Source: Euperipatoides rowelli
Taxonomy: Eukaryota > Onychophora > Udeonychophora > Euonychophora > Peripatopsidae
Assembly (NCBI GenBank): GCA_003024985.2
Contig: PXIH01S0007231.1
DNA length: 19,139 nucleotides
Direction: 5' to 3' (one strand)
The translations under genes were made by a program, and so were the position numbers. The stretch's first letter is position 1. Each line of letters opens with the position of its first letter. The notes beneath the pieces are model-generated. The model saw nothing but the letters and a program-made list of their open reading frames with translations, was not told the DNA's origin and ran no database searches. Of the stretch, positions 7,740 through 17,520 are shown in pieces.

Positions 7740-8084
7740 TAATTTTATTAGTAGATCTGATTTGATTAAATAAATCAAAATTGTAATAATCTAATTAAAC
7801 TGTAATTTGGTTAAATTACATGATTTTTTTAAACTGATACAATTTAGGAAACCGATTTCCCAAATTGTACCATGTTGAGGATCTTATCATGGAAAATTTG
7901 GAAAACTTATATTTAAAATCCTTATATATGCAAAGGTATCTAAATGCACTAAAACATTTTATTAGATTTGAAATTTTAGTGCTTAAAAATGCAAATTTAA
8001 AAAATTGGTCCAATTTCCCCTATTAGTGGGCCATGCAATGATCACATCTGGACTACTCATCATTCAGAACTTAGCATTAAATTA
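7740..8084. other. Non-coding AT-rich stretch with short inverted repeats
   Basis: No supportable gene. TACAATTTAGGAAA (7838-7851) pairs with TTTCCCAAATTGTA (7856-7869) with one mismatch and a 4-nt loop. GCACTAAAA and TTTTAGTGC form another short pair between about 7945 and 7983. This may be the 3' flank of the pogo pseudogene or the degraded start of element 2. Confidence 0.6.
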
Positions 8085-10142
8085 GGCATGTTCAAGGGTT
8101 TAGTGATCATAATAATATGATGTGTGGTACTTTGAAGTAGGCGCCTTAAGGAGGGTTTATAGTGGTTATAGCTTTAGAAACTTTAAATTTTTTTGTCTAG
8201 GTGAATTTTTGTTTGAACTGGATAAACAGCTCTGGTTTAAAACAAAAGATCTTACAAACATTGATGAGGAAGTTGGGATGTTTAATAAGTTAAATAATCT
8301 CTAGGTCCAGGTTTAGAAAGAAGGTTCCACGGATGACAGTATAAAACTATTGATGCATACAATAGAGCTTTACTGAGAGGAGGGGCAGACCTATGGTTGG
8401 CTTATAAAAAGTTAAAAAATGTAATTAACCATAAGCTTAAGGTTGCCAAAAGAAAACATTTTGCCACACTATTTGTGGAACACAAAAAAGGATCCANCAT
8501 TCACATGGAAAACAATAAAATGTGTCGAACAACTTAATAGTCACTTTGCACCTGCTGGTAGCAGGATTTGTGGCCATATTGACTCTATATCCATACCGAT
8601 AGTGGATAGAGTTGATGCCAATGGACTTCAGAGGTTGGATTTGAATTTAGAGTTATTAGTGAGAATCAGTGCTGGAATGCTTCAATTCAATTCCCAAAAC
8701 TAAGGCCACAAGGGTTGATGGTTTGGGGGGGGGGTCAAGATTCTTAAACAAACTTTATCTTTACCGATGTTGTTGAGCACTGTGACGGACTTGTTCAAGT
8801 TTTCTCTCACTTTAGGAATAATTCTAAGGATTTGGAAACAGACCACTGTTACACAAGTTTTTAAAAGGGTGATGCTGACAATATGGACAACTTTAGACCA
8901 ATTTTTGTGTTCCCAATTTTGAGTAAAGTACTGGAGAAACTGGTTGCTGGACAGTTGAGATGCTATTCAAACAGGATGGGTCTGATGCACTCTGCTCTAC
9001 ATGGTTATAGAAAGCTCTACTCAACAGCTAATTGTCTCAATGAATTGACTGATGACTGGAAAAGAAAGATTGATAAGAAAAAATGTGTTGCTGTTGTCAC
9101 GCTGGATCTAAGGCATTTGATTGTCTGCCTCATTTCAAATTGTTTAAAAATTTGGCTGCATATCATGGCTTCTATCATTTAGCTCTGAAATGGTTTGAGG
9201 ACTATTTAAAAGGCAGAACTCAGGCTCTTAAGATGAATGGCTCTGTTTTTGATTTTATGCCCATCACACATGGTGTAACACAGGGGTCAGTGTTGGGCCT
9301 CTTACTGCCCATCTTGTATGTAAACAATTTACTGTTTACTCCTGTTTTCTCTAAGGTAAACCTTTATGCAGATGATACCACTATGTAGGTTAGTGGTAAG
9401 GATATTGGAGATCTTTCTAAAAGTCTCACGATCTCAAAAGGGTGAATGAATAGTTTCTAAATAATCCCTTGCTGTTAAAGGGGCTAAGACAAAACTGATG
9501 TTGATGGGCTAGGAAAATGAGGAGAATGGATAAAATAATTAATGTCTTCTCAATAATAATAATGAAATGATTATTGCCCTCACAATTTATACAAATGCTT
9601 GGCTTGAATGTGGACTATTAAGCCTGTATATAAAAAATCAATGAAGACCGTTAGGCTCTTGTTTAAGGTGAGGCCTTTCTGCCTAGACGTGCTTTGATGT
9701 TATTTATAATGGGCTTGTGACTCTATATTTCAACTATTGTGATTGTGACAAAGTCTGGCATGGTTGTAGTGTAGGTTGGTAGCATTGTTACAGTCTGTTT
9801 CAAATACTACTGCCAGAGATATTGTTGTGAGGTCACGTTATACTAATTTGAGCGAAGCTAGGAAAACATTTGGCTGGATTCATCTGACTAACGAGAGAAT
9901 TGCATGTAGCCAATCTAGTATGGAAGTATCTTAATGATGAAGCCCCTCTTATCTGTGTGAGCTTATAAGTACAGTTGGAGAACACCATAACCATAATACT
10001 AGGCGAGTGGCATCTGATTGGCTATTCATACATTATCATAGAATGGCCTTGGTCTCCAGTGGTTTCCGTCATATGGCCACAAAGATATGGAATGGGATTC
10101 TTTTAGATGTCCGTATTTTTAAAATTTTTGAAAACAAAGGCT
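8085..10142 (+). pseudogene. Non-LTR retrotransposon ORF2, element 2 (CR1/L2-like), broken
   Basis: A 5'-truncated ORF2 starting at the end of the endonuclease (LSDHNMM near 8110) and the linker (GYSFRNFKFFCLGEF, then WLAYKKLKN and AKRKHFATLF to 8490). RT motifs follow: NFRPIFVFPILSKVLEKLV at 8888, HSALHGYRK at about 8990, motif A SKAFDCLPHFK at about 9110 with a frameshift inside the motif, motif B GVTQGSVLG at about 9270, and motif C YADDTTM at 9365-9385 followed by a stop. The thumb is scrambled over several frames (VRPFCLDVL near 9670). The tail has KIWNGILLDVRIFKIF near 10087. A 10-base G run lies at 8725-8734 and an N at 8497. It is a different lineage from element 1. Confidence 0.85.
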
Positions 10143-10172
10143 GATATTATTGTGTTCTACTTAACATAGGAC

Positions 10173-10523
10173 TCATGGTCTGCAGCCCGTCTTTAAAATA
10201 TAATATAGGCCATTTATCATTTTAGTAAGACGTCTAAACTGATGTTCCAATTTCCGCAAGTCTAATTTATACAAAACAAGGATAGAGGTAAAACAATAAT
10301 CATAATATGGCTGTATAAAACCAACATATAAAATTTTAAACGTTTCTATCGTTATATATTTTATCAAATTTCTCAACATAGCAAAATGCATGTTTACTTT
10401 TTTTACAATATAATCTATATGCAATGAAAAAGTGAAACTCCTGTCAAAAAAAACACCTAATTCTTTACGAGAATCCTGACTCTGATTAACTACATCTCCC
10501 ACTGCATAGCTGCCAACCTTACA
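10173..10523 (-). pseudogene. Non-LTR retrotransposon ORF2, element 3, post-RT fragment
   Basis: Read on the minus strand, this open stretch has the conserved segment after the RT palm: DSRKELGVFFDRSFTFSLHI, IDYIVKKVNMHFAMLRNLIK, and IQPYYDYC. It ends with a basic LRKLEHQFRRLTK segment. Only about 115 codons survive, with neither the catalytic motifs nor the C-terminal W-N-x-L-P end, so it is a scrap. It lies tail to tail with element 2, which ends near 10142 on the plus strand. Upstream, on the minus strand, the similarity stops close to an inverted-repeat end at 10500-10516. Confidence 0.82.
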
Positions 10524-10534
10524 ATGTCAAAATT

Positions 10535-10597
10535 AGGAGTGTGTGGGGGGGTACTTGTGGGTTATCTCCCAGCGGGATCAGGGGACACCCCACTCCT
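10535..10597. repeat. GC-rich imperfect stem
   Basis: AGGAGTG (10535-10541), followed by a G run, pairs with CACTCCT (10591-10597), preceded by a C run. This small block is the most GC-rich in the region and looks like the conserved end of a mobile element, but I do not recognise it. Confidence 0.45.
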
Positions 10598-10864
10598 GGA
10601 AATTTGATCCGATTTAACATCAAAATATGTAATGAAAATAGGATACAATTTGCTATCACTATCATATCTGGCATCAGTCCCAGAAAAGGGTCCATTTTTT
10701 ACATGCCTTTATCTAAATAATTTTTATAGTGAATTATTTATTTCTGAGCAAAACATGTTGCATTTTCAGTAAAGTCTAAAACTAGATTAATTTTTCTCAT
10801 AAAATGCATCACCAATAAATTATTTTTTTATGTAATTCATTTCTTTTCCCACTAACCTCTGCAG
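10598..10864. other. AT-rich non-coding sequence
   Basis: I find no supportable frame, RNA gene or repeat here beyond membership of the candidate TIR element. The stretch 10924-11248 is likewise AT-rich and shows nothing beyond a chance 62-codon frame. Confidence 0.5.
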
Positions 10865-10923
10865 CTGTGCTCTATATTTAGAGTATATTACACAATGTAA
10901 TATACTGTAAATATAGAGCACAG
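10865..10923. repeat. 27-bp near-perfect hairpin
   Basis: The arms 10865-10891 and 10897-10923 begin and end with CTGTGCTCTATATTTA and its complement. They are inverted copies with one mismatch around the loop ACAAT. It is near the middle of the candidate TIR element. Confidence 0.9.
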
Positions 10924-11409
10924 GTTTGTAGGTTTTGAAAATTACTCCACATTCACCCATTTAGGCTGTATTAACAAGAAAATATAATTTTTATTTTAAA
11001 AATAGCTTAATAGTGTTTTATTTGTTTATTATTTAGTATTGGAAATATTAATTAAAAATAAAATTCACAGCCAATAATTAGTTTGGAATTTAATTTTAAA
11101 AATTTAATTTTAAAAAATGAAATTACTTTACAAATTGACTCAAATAATGCTAAATTCAAATTTATTAAAATTCGGACTATTATTACATTAAATCGGATTT
11201 TCGTATTTCAGATTGATATTCGGATGAAATACGAAAAAATCGGAGCACTTGGCAGCTATGCCACTGTATAAATACGATCCGTAACTCTATTACCATATTT
11301 TATAAACGCGGTTTTTTGTTATTTACCTAAAATTAAACAATTTTTTGAAAACCAATTTACAATTTTGTCTATATCTAGCTGTAAAATCAAATGTATTATT
11401 AAATATAAT

Positions 11410-11700
11410 GTTAAACAATGGTCTTAAACAACTAATTAAGATTTCCCAACTAGATTTCTGAGAGAACATTTTTCTTTACTAGATATTGTGATTTATGAAC
11501 ATCTCATACAAACTTACAAACACTAGACTACTCTGGTTGGGTAATTTAAGTGATCACATGGTTTTAAAAATGGAAATTATTAATGTAAATATAATTATTG
11601 AATGTGATAGAAAATATTTTGTATCGAAAACATATTCCGATAGCATAAATTATCAAAACATTTATAAAGAAATAAAATATTTTGATAAAATTTCTATAGA
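11410..11700 (+). pseudogene. Non-LTR retrotransposon endonuclease scrap, element 4
   Basis: End of an AP-type endonuclease domain. NNGLKQLIKIS near 11413 matches the strand before the catalytic loop. SLLDIVI follows near 11475, and after a frame change LGNLSDHMVLKMEI (about 11538-11580) holds the S-D-H motif with the catalytic His. The linker continues with YSDSINYQNIYKEI. Two frames are used and nothing of the RT follows. It stops where the 5' end of element 5 seems to begin, so element 5 may have inserted here. Confidence 0.7.
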
Positions 11701-11710
11701 ACACATTAAT

Positions 11711-11937
11711 AAGGGGCGCTTTATCCACCAATGGTGGTTCTTTTATATAGTGCTCTAGTATAAATTTTTACTTTGACTTTGAATTACTGACTAAATTTTT
11801 AATTGTGTTTGATTTAAACTTAAAAGTTATTATCAATTGCTATATACATCTCACTGTTATATCAGATTTTGAATATAGTCCTGAATTACCTTTGAATTAC
11901 TACAGATTGAAACACACCTTTTACCAATCCCCACATT
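11711..11937 (+). other. Probable 5' UTR of non-LTR element 5
   Basis: Between the endonuclease scrap and the next ORF lies AT-rich sequence with a short palindrome, CCACCAATGGTGG, near 11725. I place the 5' end of element 5 at about 11711 because the similarity to element 4 stops there; no duplication was found to prove it. No promoter can be called. Confidence 0.4.
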
Positions 11938-12393
11938 ATGAAGATTATCAACATCAATCTTTTTTCCCTACATGTGCTATTTCATACTGATTTTGAACGC
12001 AATCTTTCTATGAGAAATGTCATAAACTGTACTATTATACCTTCTCATTACCCTTTCGGTATCAGAAAACAATTTATCATCAAAATTTTACTAGGGTCCC
12101 ACTTGTCTGCTACCACGTGTTTCATTAGAAAGCCATCTTCCAAACGCTACATGTTTTATCTTGTTACTTATTCTGTTTATAATTTAGAATCCTTAATGGT
12201 TAATACCCTGATTATACTTATTCTATTGTTGTTATCGGGCAATGTGGAAATTAATCCTTGTCCAATCACCTTATGCAATAAATGTAAAAAGGTTCTCCGA
12301 GATGCTAACATCAATAAAGACGCCATTGCTTGCAACCTTTGTTCGACTTGGTTTCACACACCATGTACCGCGATAATCAATTTAAGACAATGA
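11938..12393 (+). pseudogene. Element 5 ORF1, N-terminal part: hydrophobic leader, 2A-like motif, PHD-like finger
   Basis: A 151-codon frame. Residues 87-100 (from a second ATG at 12196) are strongly hydrophobic, MVNTLIILILLLLS, like a signal peptide. Directly after comes GNVEINPCP at residues 101-109 (12238-12264). This matches the 2A-like ribosome-skipping consensus D-x-E-x-N-P-G-P except for D to N and G to C. A zinc-binding pattern follows: C113-x2-C116, C132-x2-C135, H140-x2-C143, the first six ligands of a PHD finger. The frame stops at 12391 before the last Cys pair. Leader plus 2A plus PHD is known in ORF1 of some CR1/L2-like elements of marine invertebrates. With the Gly lost, skipping is unlikely here. 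The true start may be 12196. Confidence 0.72.
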
Positions 12394-13080
12394 AAATTAC
12401 TTTCTCCCCCTGGCAACACATGTGATCAAAACTCTCTAAATCAGGTTTTTATACAACTTTCTTTGTTGTCAAATAAATTTGAGAATTGTCTGTTTGATCA
12501 TAAAAAGATTTTTGGCGCTAAAAAAAAATAAAAATAGTATCTATTGACCAAAAACTGCTGAACATTGAAACCCCATTATCTGATATCACTGATAAATTGG
12601 TTGCTATGTATGATTAAAACTAAATTTAAAAATCAATTTCAGACATTAAAACAAATAGAGAAAATGATGTAAGGGAGGTGGTAATCAAGTTGAATGAAGA
12701 AAAAAGTAGGAAGAATAATCTGTCGTTTAATTTTAGCGAAGCTCATAAACTCGATCTTTTTGGCCTGGTTTCCAACAAATGATATAAATTTTATTGCCTA
12801 AAATCTAACCAAATGTCTAGGACTTGGCGCTCCATCAAATGAAAAAACTAGACCTCTACTGATGTCTTTTCATGACGAAGAAACCAAGAACTCATTTTTA
12901 AAATTTGCATTGAGAAATTTAACCCCATTCATCTTGCATGTTGAATGGGGTTAAATTTGATCCAGACCGTTCACGTGATGAGACAAAGCTGTTCTTTGAT
13001 AAAAGACAACTTAAGCGTAATTCATCTAATAACTCAGGGTCTGGTTGTATTAGCACAGATAATGAAACTATACTAGGGGG
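12394..13080 (+). pseudogene. Element 5 ORF1, C-terminal part, broken
   Basis: Continuation of ORF1 in several frames. About 12670-12740 reads NDVREVVIKLNEEKSRKNNL, like the coiled coil and start of the RRM-like nucleic-acid-binding domain of ORF1 proteins. About 12835-12910 reads EKTRPLLMSFHDEETKNSF, the conserved R-P-L-L strand. After an inverted duplication, 12951-13045 reads VKFDPDRSRDETKLFFDKRQ and a basic end, matching the conserved D-R-T/S-x-x-E tail. ORF1 proteins coat element RNA in the retrotransposition particle. Stops are frequent, so this is inactive. Confidence 0.68.
12915..12958. repeat. 17-bp perfect inverted duplication inside ORF1
   Basis: AAATTTAACCCCATTCA (12915-12931) and TGAATGGGGTTAAATTT (12942-12958) are exact complements with a 10-nt loop. 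The right arm reads in frame with the conserved V-K-F-D-P-D-R segment, so the left arm is the probable added copy. Confidence 0.9.
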
Positions 13081-13145
13081 CTAGGGGCAAATACAGAGAA
13101 TGATTATCACTTTAATTCAGCCTCTTCTAGCACTAAATAGCAAAC

Positions 13146-14505
13146 ATGTTTTTACAACATTTAAATTGTTTATTGACTAATGCAAACTCATTAACAAATA
13201 AACTTGATGAAATTAAGTGTTATACTCATGATCTAAACCCTGATATGATTTCTATAGTTGAATCCTGGCTTAGTGAAAGCATGCTTGATATTGATCTTAT
13301 GATAAATGGTTATAATTTCGATAGAAAGGATAGATCATCTAAAAAAGGAGGTGGACTCATGATTTATTCTAAAATTGGCATTAACATTGAGATCATTAAA
13401 AATAGTTTTCTATTGAATGACTTTTTATGGATAAAAGTATGAAGCATCTCATTTTACGTTGTGTAGTCTAGTTCTCCCAACAATACAACTGAAGATGACG
13501 CCTTGTTATTAATGGAATTAAACTCTGGAAATAATTTATCCTAGGTGATATGAACCTTCCTGATATTGACTGGGGGAATGGGATCATGAATTATGGTCCT
13601 TCTCACTATGGTTCCACTTTCTTTGAATTCATAGTTAGAGAAATGAGTGAGAAGTTTGCTGAATTCTTCACCCGTTTCAATTTGGATTCAAACATAAATC
13701 CATCCTCTCCAATTAATAATTGGAGAGGATGGATTATAGTCATCTAACCCTAATATTTCTATATTCAATGAAACCGAAATTTATGATATTATCTCTAAAT
13801 CTAAGAACTCTTTTTCCACCTCCATTGATGATATAAACAATCATCACTTAAAAACGTTTTCTGGATTTTTTGTTAAATTTTTAGCACATATAATAATTGA
13901 TGTATCCCTAAAATGGTCCATCCTACCTAATACTTGAAAAACTGGTATTGTTTGTTGTCTTTAAAAATGGTAACAAAAAAGTAATTAAATCCTACCAACC
14001 TATAGTAACCACCTCTGCCTTGGCAAAAATGACTGAGAAACTTATTCTAAGAAGAATGGACGATGACGATCATATTCAAAATACCAACACCTATTCTGAT
14101 GCCCAATATGGTTTCAGGAGGGGCTTTTCGACATCTGACAATTTGCTTTGTGCTAATTCTTTCTATCTCAAAGACTGGGAGGAAGGAGTGTCTACTGATG
14201 TCATATTTGTTGACCTTTCTTCTGCCTTTGACTCAATTAATCACACAATTCTAATTGATAAATTGTCTCATTTGAATTTTCCCTTGATTATCCTTCACTG
14301 GCTAATTGATTACCTTTACAATAGGAAAATTATTATCAATGTTAATGGTTTCCTCTCCAAGCAATTCAATACTAATTGTGGTTTAACACAAGGAACTATT
14401 CTATCAGTCTGCCTTTTCAATTTTTCCTTTGTGACTTCGCTGACATTANGCTATAGATTCCAAGGTACTCCTTTATGCCGATGACAACAAATTTGATATG
14501 TTTTA
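13146..14505 (+). pseudogene. Element 5 ORF2: endonuclease and reverse transcriptase, interrupted
   Basis: The AP-endonuclease begins with LLTNANSLTNKLDEIK and has the catalytic Glu in VESWLSESM. Next are DRSSKKGGGLMIY and, after frame breaks, GDMNLPDIDW (about 13545-13575) with the D-x-N motif. At about 13645 the text jumps to the linker (AEFFTRFNLDSNINP), implying an internal deletion. The RT follows: YQPIVTTSALAKMTEKL, YGFRRGFSTSDNL, motif A VDLSSAFDSINH (Asp codon 14212), motif B GLTQGTILS, and motif C YADD at 14474-14485 in another frame. The similarity stops near 14505, where a separate endonuclease begins. N at 14449 falls between motifs B and C. Confidence 0.87.
13697..13735. repeat. 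19-bp perfect palindrome with 1-nt centre inside ORF2
   Basis: AATCCATCCTCTCCAATTA (13697-13715) and its exact complement (13717-13735) flank a single A. The left arm reads as natural coding text (NPSSPI) and the right arm adds a stop-bound segment. It looks like a fold-back duplication. Confidence 0.92.
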
Positions 14506-16317
14506 GAAAATTTATTTTATGCTCATGATTTATATGATGATTTCATAATTTTAGGTGACTTTAACCTTCCTGCTATCTCGTGGGACAAGGGTTTTTGCCC
14601 TTATAAAAATAGTAGTTTTGGAAATGATTATGATTTTATTCAGAAATGTTTTATGACTCAACATGATTGTTTTAATACTCATTTCAGTCAAAATTTTAGT
14701 TCATCATTGATTGATTTTGTTTTTAATGTAAAAAGATTACTTATTTCAAATGTTTACAATATTGCTCTTTTGTCAAATAGTCATCATGTTATTATTTGTT
14801 TTGATTACGATGCTAGTAATTTTGATGATCAACTCTTTTTTCCTATTTAGATTTCAATAATGTTGACAGAAATTATATTGTAAAATTAATGATATAAAAT
14901 TATGAAGGCAAATTTATGTCTGTAGATTTGCATGATTTTGAATACAAAACGATAATGAATGAAATTAATAACATTATTATTTCTGAGGTTCCAATGAAAA
15001 CTATATGTCATCCTGGGAATAGAATTAATAAAGGGAAAAAATTCCCACGGGTTGATGCAAATTTAAAAAAAATAATCATGATAAAAACAGGATTTTTAGA
15101 TCATATATGAAACGAAGAACACCAGATATATGGGATGATTGATGAATATAAAATGGTGAGAAACAAACAATAATTTACTAAGAAATAAGAGAAGACTTTA
15201 TGAAGAAAGCTTGATAGAGGTTTCAAAACATGACCCTAATATTTTGTTTAGATATTTGAAAAATTATACTGGTCACAATAATGATCAAATTAAGGAGATA
15301 GATCTGGGAAATGGGTGTGTTGTGAGTAATAATATTGCTATATGTAATAGTTTTCTAAAACAATTCACTAGATTTAGTGGAAATATAAATTGCATTCCGT
15401 ATGTTAATGTTTGTAATGATTTTTTTTACCAACAAACTATGATGAACTGAAAGAAATTATTAATAATTTCAAAAAACACTAAATCTGAATTAGGTTATGG
15501 TGTATCTAATTTTTTAATAAAAATATTTTATGATTTTTTTATAAAGTTACTAGTAAAAATTGTGAATTGTTTCATGGAATTTTGATGGGTACCTTTGGAT
15601 TAGATAGTAAGAATTATTAAACCCTTATTTAAGTATGGTTTTAATAATGATATTAAGAATAAATTACAGATCAGTCACTTCTACCTATTCGATTTCTAAA
15701 ATTGTAGCAAAGGTTGTTCTTAGAATTATTATTTTACATTGATTCCAATGAGACCTCTCTTCAAGCCAGCATGGTTTTAACAAGAATAGATCGACTGAAT
15801 CCTGTCTATTGGCTGTCAACTTATATTATCGACAATTAACTATTTATATCCCAATGATGTGATATATTTTGATTTGTCGGCTGCATTCGATATGGTTGAT
15901 CATTCAATTCTTGTTAATAAATTAATAAAATTTGGTTTTCCAGGCTATATTGTTAATTGGATCATTGCATTTATTCCCTTCAGATCAGTTTGAGTCAAAG
16001 TGAATGGTCTTCTCTCTGAGCCAGTTTATTGTCATGTGGTGTCCCACAAGGAACTGTGACTTCTGCTACTCTCTTTAATACCTATGTTGCAGATTTGGAT
16101 CATGGCATTTCATCAAGATTATTTATTTATGCTGATGTCTGAATTGCATGAGCTATAAAATCTGATATTATTCTGCAGAAAGACATTGATCTGATTTGTG
16201 AATGGATTGATATGAATCATCTTTTTATCAATTCCTTAAAAACAAATTTAATTAGATTTTCTTATGATTTTCAATGTGTATCTTACAAGGTTAATGATTC
16301 TGTGATTTTCAGTACAT
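14506..16317 (+). pseudogene. Non-LTR retrotransposon ORF2, element 7, main piece
   Basis: A 5'-truncated ORF2. It opens in mid endonuclease with FIILGDFNLPAISW (about 14550-14590), then SLIDFVFNVKRLL and SNSHHVIICF, a weakened S-D-H motif. The linker lies at 14916-15450 (DANLKKIIMIK; LIEVSKHDPNILFRYLKNY). RT motifs follow: NYRSVTSTYSISKIVAKV near 15660, QHGFNKNRSTESCLLAVN near 15770, motif A DLSAAFDMVDH at 15871, motif B GVPQGTVTSATLFN at 16038, and motif C YADV at 16128-16139, with the second Asp lost. LKTNLIRFSYDFQCVSYKV leads to VNDSVIFS at about 16290-16313. There are many stops and frame changes. Its sequel appears at 17325 after an inserted element. Confidence 0.85.
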
Positions 16318-17324
16318 TCTCACTGCAAATCTAAATTTTACTATGAACTTGATAACTCCACTCTTACTAGGAAATCTACTATCAAAGACCTTGGAGTTAC
16401 CTACTCACACAATTTTAACTTCAATGAACACATTAATATCCTTATCACCTCCTCATTTAAAAAATTAGGCTATCTTAAATTCATTGCAAAACCTCTTAAT
16501 CATGTTAAANCTTTACAGATTCACTACTTTACTCTAATTCGCAATAATCTTGAATATTGTTCTGCAATATGGTATAATACTTCTAAAGGAAATTCCAGTA
16601 GTATTGAACATATTCATAAAAGTTTCCTTAGATATCTTAACTACAAAACTAACCCTAATTATCACTTACAATTCTTACCTTATAATCATCCTTACAACAA
16701 CTAACAATTAAATCTTACTACTTATAACTTTAAAACCTTACTTTTCCGTATAAATTTATTAGTACTTAAATTCTTATATAATTCATAATAACTACTCTAC
16801 TCCTTTTCTTCTTGAAAACATACAACTTAATGCTCCTTCTTACTCTATTCGTTTCTCCTGCTTATTCCATCTACCTCAGCTAAATAATAACGCCCACTAT
16901 AACAATCCTGTCTATAGTTCTATGAAAATTAGCAATCAATATAATCTTTCTCCTTTTGATGACTTTTAATCTTTCTTAGTAGAGATCCACTCAAAACTAC
17001 TCGATATTACTTAATTCAAATACCAACTCTTACGTTTTTTTATTATATTTGTACATAATTTGGTTGTGTTATTGTATGGTTTTTCTTCTTAATCTCATAT
17101 GTTTAATTCTCTTTGTATAGTTTTATTTTATTTTTTTGTTTTATTTGTTTAATTTATTTACTTATTTATATTTTCCTTTTTTCTATCTACTATTCTTACT
17201 CCTTCTTTAAAACATCATTATGTTATCTCTTATGTAAATTTTAATCATATACAATCTTTTTTGACTCTGAATTGTAATTGGCTTCTGGCAGTTTTTCAGT
17301 TAATAAATAATAATAATAATAATA
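16318..17324 (+). mobile_element. 5'-truncated non-LTR retrotransposon inserted in element 7
   Basis: Left end: an open frame from about 16318 to 16704 with the post-RT region (KSTIKDLGVTYSHNFNFNEH, then NNLEYCSAIWYN). After one frame break the C-terminus continues (TPFLLENIQLNAPSYSIRF) and stops at 16967-16969. A T-rich 3' UTR without genes runs to about 17300, then a (TAA)n tail at 17301-17324. Truncation at the 5' end and a simple-repeat 3' tail are the hallmarks of a target-primed insertion. Base use is richer in C than in element 7 and resembles element 5, so it may be the same family. N at 16510. I could not define a target duplication. Confidence 0.75.
16970..17324 (+). repeat. 3' UTR and (TAA)n microsatellite tail
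   Basis: Very T-rich non-coding sequence ending in TAATAAATAATAATAATAAT-type repeats at 17301-17324. No gene is supportable. It compares with the tail of element 1 at 5203-5220. Confidence 0.75.
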
Positions 17325-17520
17325 AAAAGTTATTGGGGTGTGGTATGATCATAAAATGTCAATTTCATTTCATATTGATTATCTTATTAAAAAGATTAAC
17401 TCTAGATTTGCACATATATTAGAAATAAAATTAGTTGCATGTCTATTGATTCTTTTGTCAAGATCTATAAAATATTGATACAACCTTTATTGGATTATTG
17501 TAATTCTGCCTGGTTTATTG
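17325..17520 (+). pseudogene. Element 7 ORF2, sequel after the insertion
   Basis: VIGVWYDHKMSISFHIDYLI at 17330-17390 and IKKINSRFAHIL are the segment that normally follows the V-N-D-S-V-I strand ending the main piece at 16313. After a frame change come DSFVKIYKILIQPLLDYCNS and A-W-F. The text then switches abruptly at about 17518 to an unrelated protein. The match of order suggests one ORF2 split by the element at 16318-17324, with a few codons lost or altered at the join. Confidence 0.72.

Larger units (their letters stand above)
10500..11266. mobile_element. Candidate non-autonomous TIR element
   Basis: CACTGCATAGCTGCCAA (10500-10516) and TTGGCAGCTATGCCACTG (11249-11266) are inverted copies apart from one substitution and one indel, with a perfect 12-bp core. 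The inner end would read CAGTG at one side, as in hAT elements. The span of about 770 bp has no transposase frame and holds a strong hairpin at 10865-10923. The left end sits where the minus-strand reverse-transcriptase similarity stops. However, I see no matching 8-bp duplication, and the sequence past 11266 does not resume that RT. The call is tentative. Confidence 0.42.

Noticed and set aside
7545-8013. Minus-strand frames of 65-77 codons
   Set aside because: Composition is that of AT-rich chance frames; the plus strand holds the PHD-like end of the pogo pseudogene and short palindromes.
11267-11274. TATAAATA as an 8-bp duplication of the candidate element 10500-11266
   Set aside because: The sequence before 10500 (TACATCTC) does not match it.
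12238-12264. Functional 2A ribosome-skipping site
   Set aside because: The Gly before the final Pro is Cys and the Asp is Asn. These residues are essential in known 2A sequences, so only a degenerate motif is claimed.
16306-17300. TTTTCAGT at 16306-16313 and 17293-17300 as a target duplication of the truncated retrotransposon
   Set aside because: The second copy lies before the (TAA)n tail instead of after it, and the element 7 coding text resumes only after the tail. Coincidence in T-rich sequence is likely.
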